A stretch of 64,000 nt of DNA, from the NCBI GenBank assembly GCA_902526005.1, contig CABZIW010000001.1, forward strand, positions 158,988 to 222,987. Reading direction: 5' to 3'. Every line of letters begins with the position of its first letter. Position 1 is the stretch's first letter. This document shows positions 27,345 through 36,943 of the stretch, piece by piece. Origin of the DNA: an uncultured Pelagibacteraceae bacterium. GTDB lineage: Bacteria; Pseudomonadota; Alphaproteobacteria; Pelagibacterales; AG-422-B15. The position numbers and the translations under genes are program-made. Under the pieces are notes generated by a model that saw nothing but the letters and a program-made list of their open reading frames with translations, did no database searches and had not been told where the DNA came from.

Positions 27345-28050
27345 TTAAAATTTTTTTTTGTATTTTGATGATCTCAGAGATCCCTGATTTTGCAAGCTCC
27401 AACATTGCATTAAATGACCTCTCCTCACAAAGCTTCTTTTCCGAAGTCATCTGTACTTCAACTAGTTTACCACTTTCTGTTATTACAAAATTTGCATCTA
27501 CTTCAGCATTTTGATCTTCCTTAAAATCTAAGTCTAAATAAGGTTCACCATTTATAATTCCACAGCTGATTGCGGCAACATATTCACTAATTGGATTTTT
27601 TTTTATAATTTTTTTATTAAGCATATGATTTATGCATAATTGAAGTGCGATAAATGATCCTGAAATTGAAGCGGTTCTTGTTCCACCATCTGCTTGAATA
27701 ACATCACAATCTATTATTATTTGTAATTCTCTTAAATCTTCTAAATTAACTATAGATCTTAATGATCTTCCAATTAGTCTTTGTATTTCCTGTGTTCTAC
27801 CAGATTGTTTACCTTTGGCGGCCTCTCTAGACATTCTCTCAGAAGTTGATCTTGGTAACATCCCGTATTCTGCTGTTACCCACCCAGTCTCTGAATTTTT
27901 TAACCATCTTGGTAAATTTCTATCAAGCGATGCACTACAGATTACATGCGTATCGCCACATTTAATTAAGCATGAGCCTTCCGGATTGTATGAAAAATTA
28001 GGAATTATTTCTATATCTCTTAATTGGTTAATATTTCTATTATTTCTCAT
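27337..28050 (-). CDS. rph: Ribonuclease PH
   Basis: Phosphorolytic 3' exoribonuclease that trims tRNA 3' ends. The 237-residue protein has the RNase PH domain with SCLIKCGDTHVICSAS, GWVTAEYGMLPRST, GRTQEIQRLIGRSLRSIV (phosphate-binding Arg) and IDCDVIQADGGTRTASISG. Length is normal. It diverges from grpE over 59 nt; hrcA, which often lies between rph and grpE in this class, is absent. Confidence 0.97.
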   Translation of the reverse strand: MRNNRNINQLRDIEIIPNFSYNPEGSCLIKCGDTHVICSASLDRNLPRWLKNSETGWVTAEYGMLPRSTSERMSREAAKGKQSGRTQEIQRLIGRSLRSIVNLEDLRELQIIIDCDVIQADGGTRTASISGSFIALQLCINHMLNKKIIKKNPISEYVAAISCGIINGEPYLDLDFKEDQNAEVDANFVITESGKLVEVQMTSEKKLCEERSFNAMLELAKSGISEIIKIQKKILSD

Positions 28051-28073
28051 TGAGTGATAAATTATACTATGTA

Positions 28074-28104
28074 TTGACGAAAATAATATAGATCATTACA
28101 TAAT
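28074..28104 (+). promoter_or_regulatory. Putative promoter of grpE
   Basis: TTGACG at 28074-28079 is followed by CATAAT at 28099-28104 (19-nt spacing) or TACATA at 28097-28102 (17-nt spacing), just upstream of the grpE ATG at 28110. No CIRCE inverted repeat is visible in the gap. If used, the leader would be almost absent. Confidence 0.35.
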
Positions 28105-28109
28105 TAAAT

Positions 28110-28661
28110 ATGGCCAAAAATAAAAATAAAAAAAATTTAGACCCCAAGCCAACTAAAGTAGATGAAAATTCTGAAGTAAAAACAGAAGATGCGGGCGCTG
28201 ATGATAGTGATAAGCTGAAAGATCTTGAAAGTAGGCTTCTAACCAGCTTAGCTGAAAATGAAAATCTAAGAAAAAGATTTGATAGAGAAAAAGAAGACTT
28301 AAGCAATTATGTGATTTCAAATTTCGCAAAAGAGATACTATCAGTTCTCGATAATCTACAAAGAGCTATAGCTTCAGTTAAAGTAAAAGAATTAAAAGAA
28401 AAATCAGACAGTCTTTCACAACTATTTGAGGGAATTGAGCTTACCGAAAAACAAATTATATCTACTTTTGAAAGATTTAAGATTGAACAAATTAAATCAC
28501 TGGGTGAGCAATTTGATCCGAATATCCACCAAGCGATGTTTGAAGTTGAAAAGGATGATCAAGAAGCAGGAACTGTTGCTGAGGTTGTTCAAGAGGGATA
28601 TAAAATTGGAGATAGACTTCTAAGACCAGCACTTGTAGGCGTAGTAAAGAAAAAAAGTTAA
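28110..28661 (+). CDS. grpE: Nucleotide exchange factor GrpE
   Basis: Releases ADP from DnaK. The 183-residue protein has a charged, disordered N-terminal region (about 1-40), a long coiled coil (LKDLESRLLTSLAENENLRKRFDREKEDLS) and the C-terminal beta-wing with the signature FDPNIHQAMFEVEKDD...GYKIGDRLLRPALVGV. It precedes dnaK by about 120 nt, which contain a heat-shock-type promoter. Confidence 0.96.
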   Translation: MAKNKNKKNLDPKPTKVDENSEVKTEDAGADDSDKLKDLESRLLTSLAENENLRKRFDREKEDLSNYVISNFAKEILSVLDNLQRAIASVKVKELKEKSDSLSQLFEGIELTEKQIISTFERFKIEQIKSLGEQFDPNIHQAMFEVEKDDQEAGTVAEVVQEGYKIGDRLLRPALVGVVKKKS

Positions 28662-28723
28662 ATAATATCAATATGATAGTATAATAATAATTAACAATCT
28701 CATTTTACTCTTTTTTTAAGCAA

Positions 28724-28756
28724 GGGGTTGTACTGCAAAATCAACTACCCATATAT
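28724..28756 (+). promoter_or_regulatory. Putative heat-shock (sigma32/RpoH) promoter of dnaK
   Basis: GGGGTTGTA at 28724-28732 and CCCATATAT at 28748-28756 match the -35 (CTTGaa) and -10 (CCCATnT) elements of RpoH promoters, with a 15-nt interval. Transcription would start near 28762, leaving a leader of about 23 nt before the dnaK ATG at 28785. Element choice is by eye. Confidence 0.55.
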
Positions 28757-28784
28757 AGAACAAATATCAATTCAGAGTAAGAAT

Positions 28785-30710
28785 ATGGCAAAAGTAATAG
28801 GAATAGATTTAGGGACTACAAATAGTTGTATCTCGATAATGGATGGAAAGGACCCTAAGGTTATCGAAAATGCTGAAGGATCTAGAACTACGCCTTCAAT
28901 TATAAGTTTTGGAAGTGATGAAGAAAAGTTAGTTGGACAACCTGCAAAAAGGCAAGGCGTCACAAACCCTGAAAATACATTTTTTGCGATCAAGAGACTT
29001 ATAGGTAGGTCTTTCGAAGACCCAATGGTCAAAAAAGATGCTGACATGGTGCCTTTTAAAATTATTAAATCTGAAAATGGTGATGCATGGGTAGAGTCAG
29101 GATCTGAAAAATATTCACCATCTCAAATTTCTGCTTTTGTACTTCAAAAATTAAAAGAAGATGCAGAAAGGTATTTAGGAGAAAAAGTTGAAAAAGCAGT
29201 CATCACTGTTCCTGCTTACTTTAATGATGCTCAAAGACAAGCTACTAAAGATGCTGGTAAAATAGCTGGACTTGAGGTTGAAAGAATAGTCAATGAGCCA
29301 ACTGCTGCTGCACTAGCATATGGTTTAGATAAGAAGGATGGCAAAACTATTGCTGTATATGATTTGGGTGGTGGTACTTTTGATATTTCAATCTTAGAAA
29401 TTGGTGATGGAGTTTTTGAAGTAAAGTCAACTAATGGTGATACATTTTTAGGTGGTGAGGACTTTGACACTCGTCTTTTAAATTATCTTGCTGAAGAATT
29501 TAAGAAAGAAAATAATATTGACCTTACTCAAGATAAATTAGCGCTCCAAAGATTGAAAGAATCTGCTGAGAAGGCTAAGATCGAATTATCTTCAACATCT
29601 CAAACAGAAATTAATTTACCATTTATTACAGCTGATCAATCAGGTCCTAAACATTTAAATATCAAGGTGACAAGGGCAAAGCTTGAAACACTTGTTGATG
29701 ATTTAATTGAAAAAACAATTAAACCATGTGATGCCGCTCTTAAGGATGCCGGTTTGAGTGCCGGCGAAATTGACGAGGTAGTCTTGGTTGGTGGAATGAC
29801 AAGAATGCCAAAAGTGATAGAAACTGTTAAAAACTTTTTTGGCAAAGAACCAAATAAAGGAGTGAACCCAGATGAAGTTGTTGCACAAGGTGCAGCTATT
29901 CAAGCTGGCATTCTTCAAGGGGACGTTAAGGATGTATTATTGCTTGATGTTACACCTCTATCCCTTGGTATTGAAACTCTTGGTGGCGTCTTTACAAAAT
30001 TAATTGATAAAAATACAACAATTCCAACAAAAAAAAGTCAGGTGTTTTCAACTGCTGATGACAATCAAACTGCTGTAACAATACGAGTGTGTCAGGGTGA
30101 GAGAGAAATGGCTGCTGATAATAAATTACTTGGCAACTTTGACTTAGTAGGCATACCACCTGCACCTAGGGGTATTCCTCAAATTGAAGTAACATTTGAT
30201 ATTGACGCTAATGGTATTGTAAATGTGTCTGCAAAAGACAAAGGTACAGGAAAAGAACAACAAATTAAAATACAAGCGTCGGGTGGTTTGAGTGAAGAAG
30301 AGATCGACAAAATGGTCAAGGAAGCTGAAGCTAACGCGGAAGCAGATAAGAAAAAGCGAGAAGGCGTTGATGTTAAAAACCAAGCAGACACAATGATACA
30401 CTCTGCTGAGAAAAATCTAAAAGAGTTTGGTGATAAGGTTTCTGAGCAAGAAAAGAATGCAATTGAAAATGATATTAAGGCTTTAAAAGAAGCTGTCGCT
30501 TCAGACGACACCGATAAGATTAAAAGTGGACTTGAAGCATTAACTCAATCGTCTATGAAATTAGGTGAAGCAATGTATAAGGCTCAACAGCAAGATGCTC
30601 CTAATCCAAACGAGCCATCTGACAATACAGCTGCTGGATCTGGCCAGAATAATGAAAAGGTTGTTGATGCTGAATTTGAGGAAGTTAAAGAAGATAATAA
30701 GCAATCGTAA
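28785..30710 (+). CDS. dnaK: Chaperone DnaK (Hsp70)
   Basis: ATP-driven Hsp70 chaperone. I chose the ATG at 28785 ([15 protein letters not shown]), giving 641 residues, the usual length; the frame is open 19 codons further upstream but that part covers the promoter. Present are the phosphate loops GIDLGTTNS and [15 protein letters not shown], the [10 protein letters not shown] motif, the linker [22 protein letters not shown] and a C-terminal tail ending DAEFEEV(K). Preceded by AGAGTAAG. dnaJ follows after 12 nt. Confidence 0.98.
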   Translation: MAKVIGIDLGTTNSCISIMDGKDPKVIENAEGSRTTPSIISFGSDEEKLVGQPAKRQGVTNPENTFFAIKRLIGRSFEDPMVKKDADMVPFKIIKSENGDAWVESGSEKYSPSQISAFVLQKLKEDAERYLGEKVEKAVITVPAYFNDAQRQATKDAGKIAGLEVERIVNEPTAAALAYGLDKKDGKTIAVYDLGGGTFDISILEIGDGVFEVKSTNGDTFLGGEDFDTRLLNYLAEEFKKENNIDLTQDKLALQRLKESAEKAKIELSSTSQTEINLPFITADQSGPKHLNIKVTRAKLETLVDDLIEKTIKPCDAALKDAGLSAGEIDEVVLVGGMTRMPKVIETVKNFFGKEPNKGVNPDEVVAQGAAIQAGILQGDVKDVLLLDVTPLSLGIETLGGVFTKLIDKNTTIPTKKSQVFSTADDNQTAVTIRVCQGEREMAADNKLLGNFDLVGIPPAPRGIPQIEVTFDIDANGIVNVSAKDKGTGKEQQIKIQASGGLSEEEIDKMVKEAEANAEADKKKREGVDVKNQADTMIHSAEKNLKEFGDKVSEQEKNAIENDIKALKEAVASDDTDKIKSGLEALTQSSMKLGEAMYKAQQQDAPNPNEPSDNTAAGSGQNNEKVVDAEFEEVKEDNKQS

Positions 30711-30722
30711 GCAGGTAAGCTT

Positions 30723-31859
30723 ATGTCAAAAAGAGACTATTATGAAGTTCTTGGCGTTTCCAAGTCAGCTGATGACTCTGAAATAAAAAAAGCCTATAGA
30801 AAACTAGCAATGAAATACCATCCTGATCGTAATCAGGGTGATGCAGATGCGGAAGTTAAATTCAAAGAGGCGAGTGAGGCATACGCTGTACTTCATGATA
30901 AAGAAAAACGTTCAGCTTACGACCAGTTTGGTCATGCGGCAGTGGATGGTAACACAGGCCAGGGCGGTTTTGGTTTTGATTTTAATTCATCAGCTTTTCA
31001 AGATATTTTTGAAGACTTTTTTGGAGACTCATCCTTTTTTGGTGGCGGGGGAAATCGTAGAAGAAAATCAAATAATCGTGGCTCAGACTTAAGATATGAT
31101 ATTAATGTTAGTCTTGAAGAAGCGTTTAATGGTAAAAAATTTAAAGTAAAAATTCCAACTCAAGTTCAATGCGACTCTTGTTCAGGTTCTGGCGCATCTC
31201 AAGGAAGTCAGCCAGTAACTTGTCAGTCATGTGGAGGAAGGGGACAGATTCGCTCGCAGCAGGGTTTTTTTTCAATTCAACAAACTTGTCCAACTTGTCA
31301 GGGAAGTGGTTCAACTATTTCAGATCCATGCAGACCATGTAGCGGAACTGGGAGAACGCAGAAAACAAAGAGTTTGATGGTGAAAATACCAAAAGGCGTT
31401 GATGACGGTTCTAGAATAAGACTATCTGGAGAAGGTGAAGCGGGTCTAAACGGCGGGCAGCAGGGGGACTTGTATATATTTGTAAATGTAAATGAGCACG
31501 AAATATTTGCTCGTGAGAATGAAAATTTATTTGCTGAGGTCCCAATATCTATGGTCGATGCTGCTGTTGGCGGCGCTATTGACATACCGACAATAGATGG
31601 CGGTAAAGCAAGGCTAAAAATACCTCAAGGTACTCAATCTGGTGACCAATTCAGATTAAAATCAAAAGGCATGCCTAATGTTCGAAACGGTTATTTAGGT
31701 GATTTGTATATTCAGGCAAAAGTTGAAACACCAGTAAATTTAAGTAAGAAGCAAATTGAAATATTGAAATCCTTTCAAGAAACCAGTGATCAAAATGAGA
31801 GTCCTTTAGCATCGGCATTTTTTAAAAAAGCTAAGGATTTTTGGAAAACAAAAGCTTAA
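30723..31859 (+). CDS. dnaJ: Chaperone DnaJ (Hsp40)
   Basis: J-domain co-chaperone of DnaK. In 378 residues: J domain with the HPD motif (KYHPDRNQG, about 33-41), a Gly/Phe-rich region, four zinc-binding CxxCxGxG repeats ([32 protein letters not shown]) and the C-terminal substrate-binding domains. All eight zinc cysteines are present. An AGGT ribosome-binding site precedes the ATG, 12 nt after the dnaK stop. Confidence 0.98.
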   Translation: MSKRDYYEVLGVSKSADDSEIKKAYRKLAMKYHPDRNQGDADAEVKFKEASEAYAVLHDKEKRSAYDQFGHAAVDGNTGQGGFGFDFNSSAFQDIFEDFFGDSSFFGGGGNRRRKSNNRGSDLRYDINVSLEEAFNGKKFKVKIPTQVQCDSCSGSGASQGSQPVTCQSCGGRGQIRSQQGFFSIQQTCPTCQGSGSTISDPCRPCSGTGRTQKTKSLMVKIPKGVDDGSRIRLSGEGEAGLNGGQQGDLYIFVNVNEHEIFARENENLFAEVPISMVDAAVGGAIDIPTIDGGKARLKIPQGTQSGDQFRLKSKGMPNVRNGYLGDLYIQAKVETPVNLSKKQIEILKSFQETSDQNESPLASAFFKKAKDFWKTKA

Positions 31860-31898
31860 AAAACTTACTTTTTCAATTATTTCGATTATCCTAAATTA

Positions 31899-32708
31899 AT
31901 GAAAAAAATAAAAATTGTCATAACTGGCGTAACCGGACGCATGGGGATACAAATCGCTAAAAGAGTTTTGAAAGATAAATCACTTGTTTTATATGGTGCA
32001 ACCGAGCGAAGTGGGCATAAAGCTATTGGCAAGGATTTAGGTCAATTACTCAAAACGAAAAAATTAAAAATTAAAGTCACAGATAATATAATTCCATTAT
32101 TTGCTAAAACTGACGCTGTTATTGACTTCACAACTCCTGAAGCAACTTTGATACATACAAAATATGCAGCTCAAGCTAGAATAGTACATATAATTGGAAC
32201 TACAGGTTTTAATAGCTCTCAATTAAAAAAAATTAAACTCGCTGCGCAGCATGCAACAATCATAAAATCAGGTAATATGAGTTTAGGTATAAACCTAATA
32301 AATAAATTAATTAAAATAAGTTCCTCAAGTTTAAAAAATGATTTTGACACAATAATAAACGAAACGCATCATCGACATAAAATTGATGCACCTTCAGGCA
32401 CTGCAGTAATGATGGGGCAAGCTGCAGCAGAAGGTAAAAATAAAAAATTTGAAAATATAAAAAAAATCTCTCGTCTAAACATAAAGGCTAAAAGTACTAA
32501 AGATAAAATTGTAGTCTCATCCTTCCGCAAAGGTGAAGTAATTGGTGATCACGAAATTATTTTTTCAAGCAGGGATGAGAATATTACAATCAAGCATACA
32601 GCAAAAGATAGGGGTATTTTTGCTAACGGAGCAATACAAGCTGTGAAATGGGGTATGAACAAAAAACCTGGCCTATTTGACATGTCGGATGTGTTAAATA
32701 TAAGTTAG
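31899..32708 (+). CDS. dapB: 4-hydroxy-tetrahydrodipicolinate reductase
   Basis: Second step of the lysine/diaminopimelate branch. The 269-residue protein has the Rossmann motif GVTGRMGIQIAK near the N-terminus, the GTTGFN segment, and the substrate-binding/catalytic ETHHRHKIDAPSGTA. The position after dnaJ is conserved in Alphaproteobacteria. The 39-nt gap before it shows no clear terminator. nth follows after 17 nt. Confidence 0.96.
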   Translation: MKKIKIVITGVTGRMGIQIAKRVLKDKSLVLYGATERSGHKAIGKDLGQLLKTKKLKIKVTDNIIPLFAKTDAVIDFTTPEATLIHTKYAAQARIVHIIGTTGFNSSQLKKIKLAAQHATIIKSGNMSLGINLINKLIKISSSSLKNDFDTIINETHHRHKIDAPSGTAVMMGQAAAEGKNKKFENIKKISRLNIKAKSTKDKIVVSSFRKGEVIGDHEIIFSSRDENITIKHTAKDRGIFANGAIQAVKWGMNKKPGLFDMSDVLNIS

Positions 32709-32725
32709 GCTGAAAAAGAACCATA

Positions 32726-33379
32726 ATGTTAAAGGCTGATAAGGCAAAAAAAATTATTAGTATTTTAAATAAAATTTATCCCGAAACCCCAATTCCACTA
32801 AATCATAAAAATAATTTTGAATTATTAATTTCTGTTCTTCTAAGTGCGCAGTGTACGGACAAAAGAGTCAATGAAGTAACTCCTTTACTTTTTAAGAAAG
32901 CAAATAATCCTGCGAAAATGGAGAAGCTGCCGGTCAAAACCATTTATAATATTGTTAGACCCTGTGGTCTTGCTCCACAAAAATCAAAAGCTATCTCAAA
33001 GCTATCAAAAATATTAATGAAAAATTATAGTGGTGAGGTTCCAGAAACCTTTGAAGATCTAGAGGCGCTTCCTGGAGTAGGGCATAAAACAGCTAGTGTT
33101 GTAATGTCACAGGGTTTTGGTCACCCAGCATTTCCTGTTGATACTCATATTCATCGACTTGCCCAAAGATGGGGGTTAACAAATGGTAAGAGTGTAAAGC
33201 AAACTGAACATGATTTAAAAAAAATATTTCCTGAAAAACTATGGAACAAGTTACATTTACAAATAATATTTTATGGAAGGGAATATTGTGAGGCTCGAAG
33301 TTGTTTTGGAATAGAGTGTAAAATATGTAAAACTTGTTATCCAACTAGAAAAAAGCCAATTAAAACAAAAAAAGCATAA
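32726..33379 (+). CDS. nth: Endonuclease III (Nth), variant Fe-S cysteine spacing
   Basis: Base-excision-repair glycosylase/AP lyase for oxidised pyrimidines. The 217-residue protein has the helix-hairpin-helix LPGVGHKTASVV with the catalytic Lys, and the catalytic Asp in VDTHIHRLAQRWGL. The C-terminal [4Fe-4S] loop has cysteines at 188, 193, 198, 201 and 204, which cannot be fitted to the usual C-X6-C-X2-C-X5-C; a different ligand set is implied. Otherwise the fold is complete. It follows dapB by 17 nt. Confidence 0.93.
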   Translation: MLKADKAKKIISILNKIYPETPIPLNHKNNFELLISVLLSAQCTDKRVNEVTPLLFKKANNPAKMEKLPVKTIYNIVRPCGLAPQKSKAISKLSKILMKNYSGEVPETFEDLEALPGVGHKTASVVMSQGFGHPAFPVDTHIHRLAQRWGLTNGKSVKQTEHDLKKIFPEKLWNKLHLQIIFYGREYCEARSCFGIECKICKTCYPTRKKPIKTKKA

Positions 33380-33438
33380 ATAGTTATAAAAATAAAACAC
33401 CTTTAACTGTCTATTGTTTGCTGATAACTTTATTCATT

Positions 33439-34170
33439 ATGATTAATAAAGAAGTAGCACTCATTATCGGCGCGGGTGACAGCCTTGGTTCTGCTATAGC
33501 GAGAGTATTTGCACAAAATAACTTCATTACTGTAGTTGCTAGAAGGAACGGGGATCAATTATCGCCACTTAAAGAAGAAATAGAAAAAAACGGCGGAAAG
33601 TGTTTCACATATAGTTTGGACGCGAGAAAAGAAGAAGATGTAATTAACTTTATTAATAAGATTGAAACAGAAATTGGTGCAATTAATGTAGCCGTATATA
33701 ACATTGGAGCTAACATTCGTTTCAATATTTTAGAAACAACCTCAAAAAAATATTATAAAGTATGGGAAATGGCGACTTTTGGAGCTTTTTTAATGGGAAG
33801 AGAAGTAACAAGAAAAATGATACCAAGAAAAAAAGGGACAATCATATTTACCGGCGCGACAGCCAGTATAAGAGGTAAAGAAGGATTTGCTGCATTCTCC
33901 GGTGCTAAACAAGCGAAAAGAGCTTTGGCACAAAGTATGGCGAAAGAATTAGCGCCAAAAGGTATTCATGTCGCCCATGTTATTGTAGATGGAGCAATTG
34001 ATACGCCGTGGGTGAATAAGCTTTTTCCTGAGTATGTCAAAGAAAAGAAAAAAATTGATGGTTTGATGAAGCCAGATGATATTGCGCAAAACTACTTGAT
34101 GATACATAATCAACCAAAAAATGCGTGGACGTTTGAGTTAGATTTACGTCCTTGGGTGGAGACATGGTGA
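33439..34170 (+). CDS. SDR-family oxidoreductase-like protein lacking the catalytic Tyr
   Basis: A 243-residue short-chain dehydrogenase fold protein. The Rossmann start ALIIGAGDSLGSAIAR and the region VYNIGANI (NNAG position) are clear, but the YxxxK catalytic motif reads FSGAK, with Phe for Tyr, so ordinary SDR redox chemistry is doubtful unless another residue substitutes. I chose the ATG at 33439 (MINKEVALIIGAG) over the in-frame start at 33418. It overlaps the kinase gene, forming an SDR-kinase-SDR operon. Substrate unknown. Confidence 0.8.
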   Translation: MINKEVALIIGAGDSLGSAIARVFAQNNFITVVARRNGDQLSPLKEEIEKNGGKCFTYSLDARKEEDVINFINKIETEIGAINVAVYNIGANIRFNILETTSKKYYKVWEMATFGAFLMGREVTRKMIPRKKGTIIFTGATASIRGKEGFAAFSGAKQAKRALAQSMAKELAPKGIHVAHVIVDGAIDTPWVNKLFPEYVKEKKKIDGLMKPDDIAQNYLMIHNQPKNAWTFELDLRPWVETW

Positions 34171-35117
34171 GTCAAGAATTTGACATTGTTGGTATAGGAA
34201 ATGCAATTGTAGATGTAATCACCGATGTCGATGATGAATTTATAAATCAACAAGAGCTAAGAAAAGGGCTTATGTCACTCGTAAATTTAGATACTATCAA
34301 ATCCCTATCAAACAAAATTGAGATAAAAGCTAATGTCTCTGGAGGATCAGTTGCAAACTCTATCGTTGCATTAGCTCAAAATAATATCAAATCTGCTTTC
34401 ATTGGGAAAGTAGGTAAAGACGAAGTTGGAAATTCGTTCATTCGAGGTCTTGAAAAAGAAAAAGTTTTTTTTGCAAATCAGGCCCAGTCAGATGAAAGTG
34501 AAACTGGAAGATGTCTAGTGATGGTAACACCAGATGCACAACGAACAATGAGTACATATTTAGGAATTTCTCAAAAGCTAAAATCAAATGATATCAATGA
34601 GGATGTTATAGCACAGTCAAAAATTACTTATCTTGAAGGATACCTTTGGGATCTTGATGATGCGCAAGAAGCAATTAAAAAAGCAATAAAAATTTCTAAA
34701 GAAGCAAACAGGTTAGTTGCATTTAGTGTGTCTGATGTTTTTTGCATTGAACGATTTAGAGAAAGTTTTTTAAATCTAGTTAATAATGAAGCTGATATAA
34801 TTTTTGCAAATGAAGAGGAAATTAAATCGCTGTATCAAAAGGATAGTCTTGATGATTGTCTCGAAATTATAAGTCAGCATGATAAAATATTTGCTATCAC
34901 ACTTGGTGAAAAAGGTGCGATGATTGTTCATAAAGATCAATGTGTTAAGATAAAAGCTCAGCAAATTAAAAATTTAGTCGATACTACTGGGGCAGGAGAT
35001 TTGTTTGCTGCAGGCTTCTTACTTGGATATATTAATGGTGAAAATTTAGAGCAATGTGGAAATGAGGGTGTAATATTCGCCTCGAAGATAATTCAAATTT
35101 ATGGAGCAAGACTATGA
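34164..35117 (+). CDS. PfkB-family carbohydrate kinase, probably adenosine kinase
   Basis: A ribokinase-fold protein of 317 residues. N-terminal VGIGNAIVDVI, the GGSVANSI segment and the C-terminal anion-hole motif DTTGAGDLFAAGFLLG (catalytic Asp) are clear. The sequence resembles the adenosine-kinase branch found in Alphaproteobacteria, but sugar or other nucleoside specificity cannot be excluded. The ATG at 34164 follows GGTGGAG and overlaps the previous stop codon; an upstream in-frame TTG at 34152 is less likely. It overlaps the next gene by 4 nt. Confidence 0.85.
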   Translation: MVSQEFDIVGIGNAIVDVITDVDDEFINQQELRKGLMSLVNLDTIKSLSNKIEIKANVSGGSVANSIVALAQNNIKSAFIGKVGKDEVGNSFIRGLEKEKVFFANQAQSDESETGRCLVMVTPDAQRTMSTYLGISQKLKSNDINEDVIAQSKITYLEGYLWDLDDAQEAIKKAIKISKEANRLVAFSVSDVFCIERFRESFLNLVNNEADIIFANEEEIKSLYQKDSLDDCLEIISQHDKIFAITLGEKGAMIVHKDQCVKIKAQQIKNLVDTTGAGDLFAAGFLLGYINGENLEQCGNEGVIFASKIIQIYGARL

Positions 35118-35959
35118 GTAAAAAATCTATTATGATCACAGGTGTCTCTACTGGTATTGGACTAGGAACACTCAGTTATTTTGTAAAAAACGGTTTTCAT
35201 GTTTATGGAAGTGTTCGTAATTCAAAAGATGCAAGCAGATTAAAAAAAATTTATAAAGATAATTTTACACCTTTAATCTTTGATGTAACAAAAGAAGCTC
35301 AGCTAAAAAAGGCAGTCGTATTTTTGAAAAAGGATATTAAAAATTCGAACCTTCTTGCTTTGGTCAATAACGCAGGTGTAGCAATATCTGGTCCTCTATT
35401 GCATCAAAAAGTGAAAGATTTTGAAAAACAAATTGATATTAATTTAAATGGCGCATTTAGAGTCATAAAATATTTTGCGCCATTATGTGGAGCAGAAAAA
35501 AATAATAGTTCGAAGAAGGGTGTAATTTTCAATATAAGTTCGATTTCTGGAAAAATTGGTATGCCTGGTGTTGGAGCATATACTGCATCTAAATTTGGAT
35601 TGGAAGGCTTAAGTCATAGTTTAAGAAGAGAGTTGATGAGGTACGGAGTAGATGTAGTGGTTATTGGACCAGGTCCAATAAAAACCGAAATTTTTGATAA
35701 AATTGACAAAAAATTCATACAAAGCCTCAAAAAAACCGATTATGCAAATGATGCGAAAGGAATACCGAAAAGAATGAAAAACGCTAAGAAGATTGCCTTT
35801 CCTGCTGAGGAAGTGGGAAAATTAGTTTTTAATGCGCTACATAATCCAAACAGAAAAACAAGGTATGCCATTACACCTAGTAGAATGATGTACTGGACTC
35901 TTCCGATGTTATTGCCTGACAGAATTTTAGATCGGTTAATCAAAAGTCGATCAGGATAA
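35114..35959 (+). CDS. Short-chain dehydrogenase/reductase
   Basis: A 281-residue classical SDR. The cofactor motif TGVSTGIGLGTL, NNAGVAISGPLL, the catalytic Ser segment FNISSISGKIG and YTASK are all present, in contrast to the Tyr-less relative two genes upstream. It has a C-terminal extension ending in a hydrophobic stretch (MMYWTLPMLLPDRILDRLI), as in SDRs acting on lipophilic substrates. Substrate unknown. It overlaps the kinase gene by 4 nt and the facing glycosyltransferase by 9 nt. Confidence 0.88.
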   Translation: MSKKSIMITGVSTGIGLGTLSYFVKNGFHVYGSVRNSKDASRLKKIYKDNFTPLIFDVTKEAQLKKAVVFLKKDIKNSNLLALVNNAGVAISGPLLHQKVKDFEKQIDINLNGAFRVIKYFAPLCGAEKNNSSKKGVIFNISSISGKIGMPGVGAYTASKFGLEGLSHSLRRELMRYGVDVVVIGPGPIKTEIFDKIDKKFIQSLKKTDYANDAKGIPKRMKNAKKIAFPAEEVGKLVFNALHNPNRKTRYAITPSRMMYWTLPMLLPDRILDRLIKSRSG

Positions 35960-36934
35960 TTGTAAAATTTTATTTACTTTATTAATAACATCTTTTGGCG
36001 ATATCAAATTAACATTACTACCTCCAAAATCTACCGATGATATAAAATGAATATTTTCAAATTGATCGTTTAAAAACTTAATAGCACTTGTCGGACCACA
36101 AATTTTTAACAGTGGACATAAATTTGTTGATAGCATTTGACCTGTTCCACTATCATTTGCAATTGCTATATCAAGAAATTTTGTGGTACCCATAACTACT
36201 TCTAATCCAAGATAATTTTTCAAAGTTTCTTCTGGAAATATTGGGTTTTTAATTTGTTTAATTATTTCTTTTTTCATATGAGTTTCCTGTGGACCTAAAA
36301 AATAAACAATATTAAACCCTTTATCTTCAAAATATTTTGCTACATTCATATAGTTTTCAAATGACCAAATTCTTTTTGGGGTATTAGAACCGGGTGATAT
36401 TCCTAAATATTTTTTGTTTGCAGAAAATATTCTTTTTAATTCATTAACAATTTCTTTTGGGATTGTGATGTGGCTTTTTTTACTGTCTTTAAACGTGGAG
36501 ACTAAATCAAGCATTTCAATTATGCTTTGAATATAAAATTTTCTTTTTTTGGAAATATTATTGGGTCTGATATCAGAAAAAAACCAGTTAGCTGAGGATG
36601 ATATAAATTTTTTATTTTTAATTCTACGAAGTGCCATTGTTCTAATCACGGTCTTTTGAGTATCAATAATTATATCAAAATTCTCAGACTCTAAGTCGTA
36701 CACTGGCGAAATTTTTTTCCAGAAGAAAGGGTTAAGATTTGCTTTTTCCCAAACTTTATCAATATAATCAGACGTATATTTTTTTAACCTTGCATTGTAT
36801 TCAGTATATATCTTATCTGTCATCCAATGTATTTCAAAATCAGGAAACCTGCTTTTTAATTGATTTACAATTTGAAGCTTTAATATTCCATCACCTATTT
36901 GCTCTCCATTACTAAAGATCAATACTTTTTTCAT
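35951..36934 (-). CDS. Glycosyltransferase family 9 (heptosyltransferase-like)
   Basis: A 327-residue GT-B fold protein. The N-terminal VLIFSNGEQIGDGILKLQIV and the C-terminal donor-binding region LGISPGSNTPKRIWSFENYMNVAKYF ... VYFLGPQE resemble the GT9 heptosyltransferases of lipopolysaccharide core synthesis. No other LPS gene lies near, so the acceptor is unknown. It follows the oxidoreductase gene by 9 nt in the same direction. Confidence 0.82.
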   Translation of the reverse strand: MKKVLIFSNGEQIGDGILKLQIVNQLKSRFPDFEIHWMTDKIYTEYNARLKKYTSDYIDKVWEKANLNPFFWKKISPVYDLESENFDIIIDTQKTVIRTMALRRIKNKKFISSSANWFFSDIRPNNISKKRKFYIQSIIEMLDLVSTFKDSKKSHITIPKEIVNELKRIFSANKKYLGISPGSNTPKRIWSFENYMNVAKYFEDKGFNIVYFLGPQETHMKKEIIKQIKNPIFPEETLKNYLGLEVVMGTTKFLDIAIANDSGTGQMLSTNLCPLLKICGPTSAIKFLNDQFENIHFISSVDFGGSNVNLISPKDVINKVNKILQLS

Positions 36935-36943
36935 GATGAAATA

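Noticed and set aside
28051-28109. CIRCE element before grpE
   Set aside because: No TTAGCACTC/GAGTGCTAA-type inverted repeat is present.
28728-28784. Upstream start for dnaK adding 19 residues
   Set aside because: It overlaps the RpoH-type promoter; all DnaK proteins begin at the [14 protein letters not shown] segment.
29231-30511. Open frames antisense to dnaK
   Set aside because: They are shadows of a highly conserved gene, with Ser/Pro-rich composition and no own signals.
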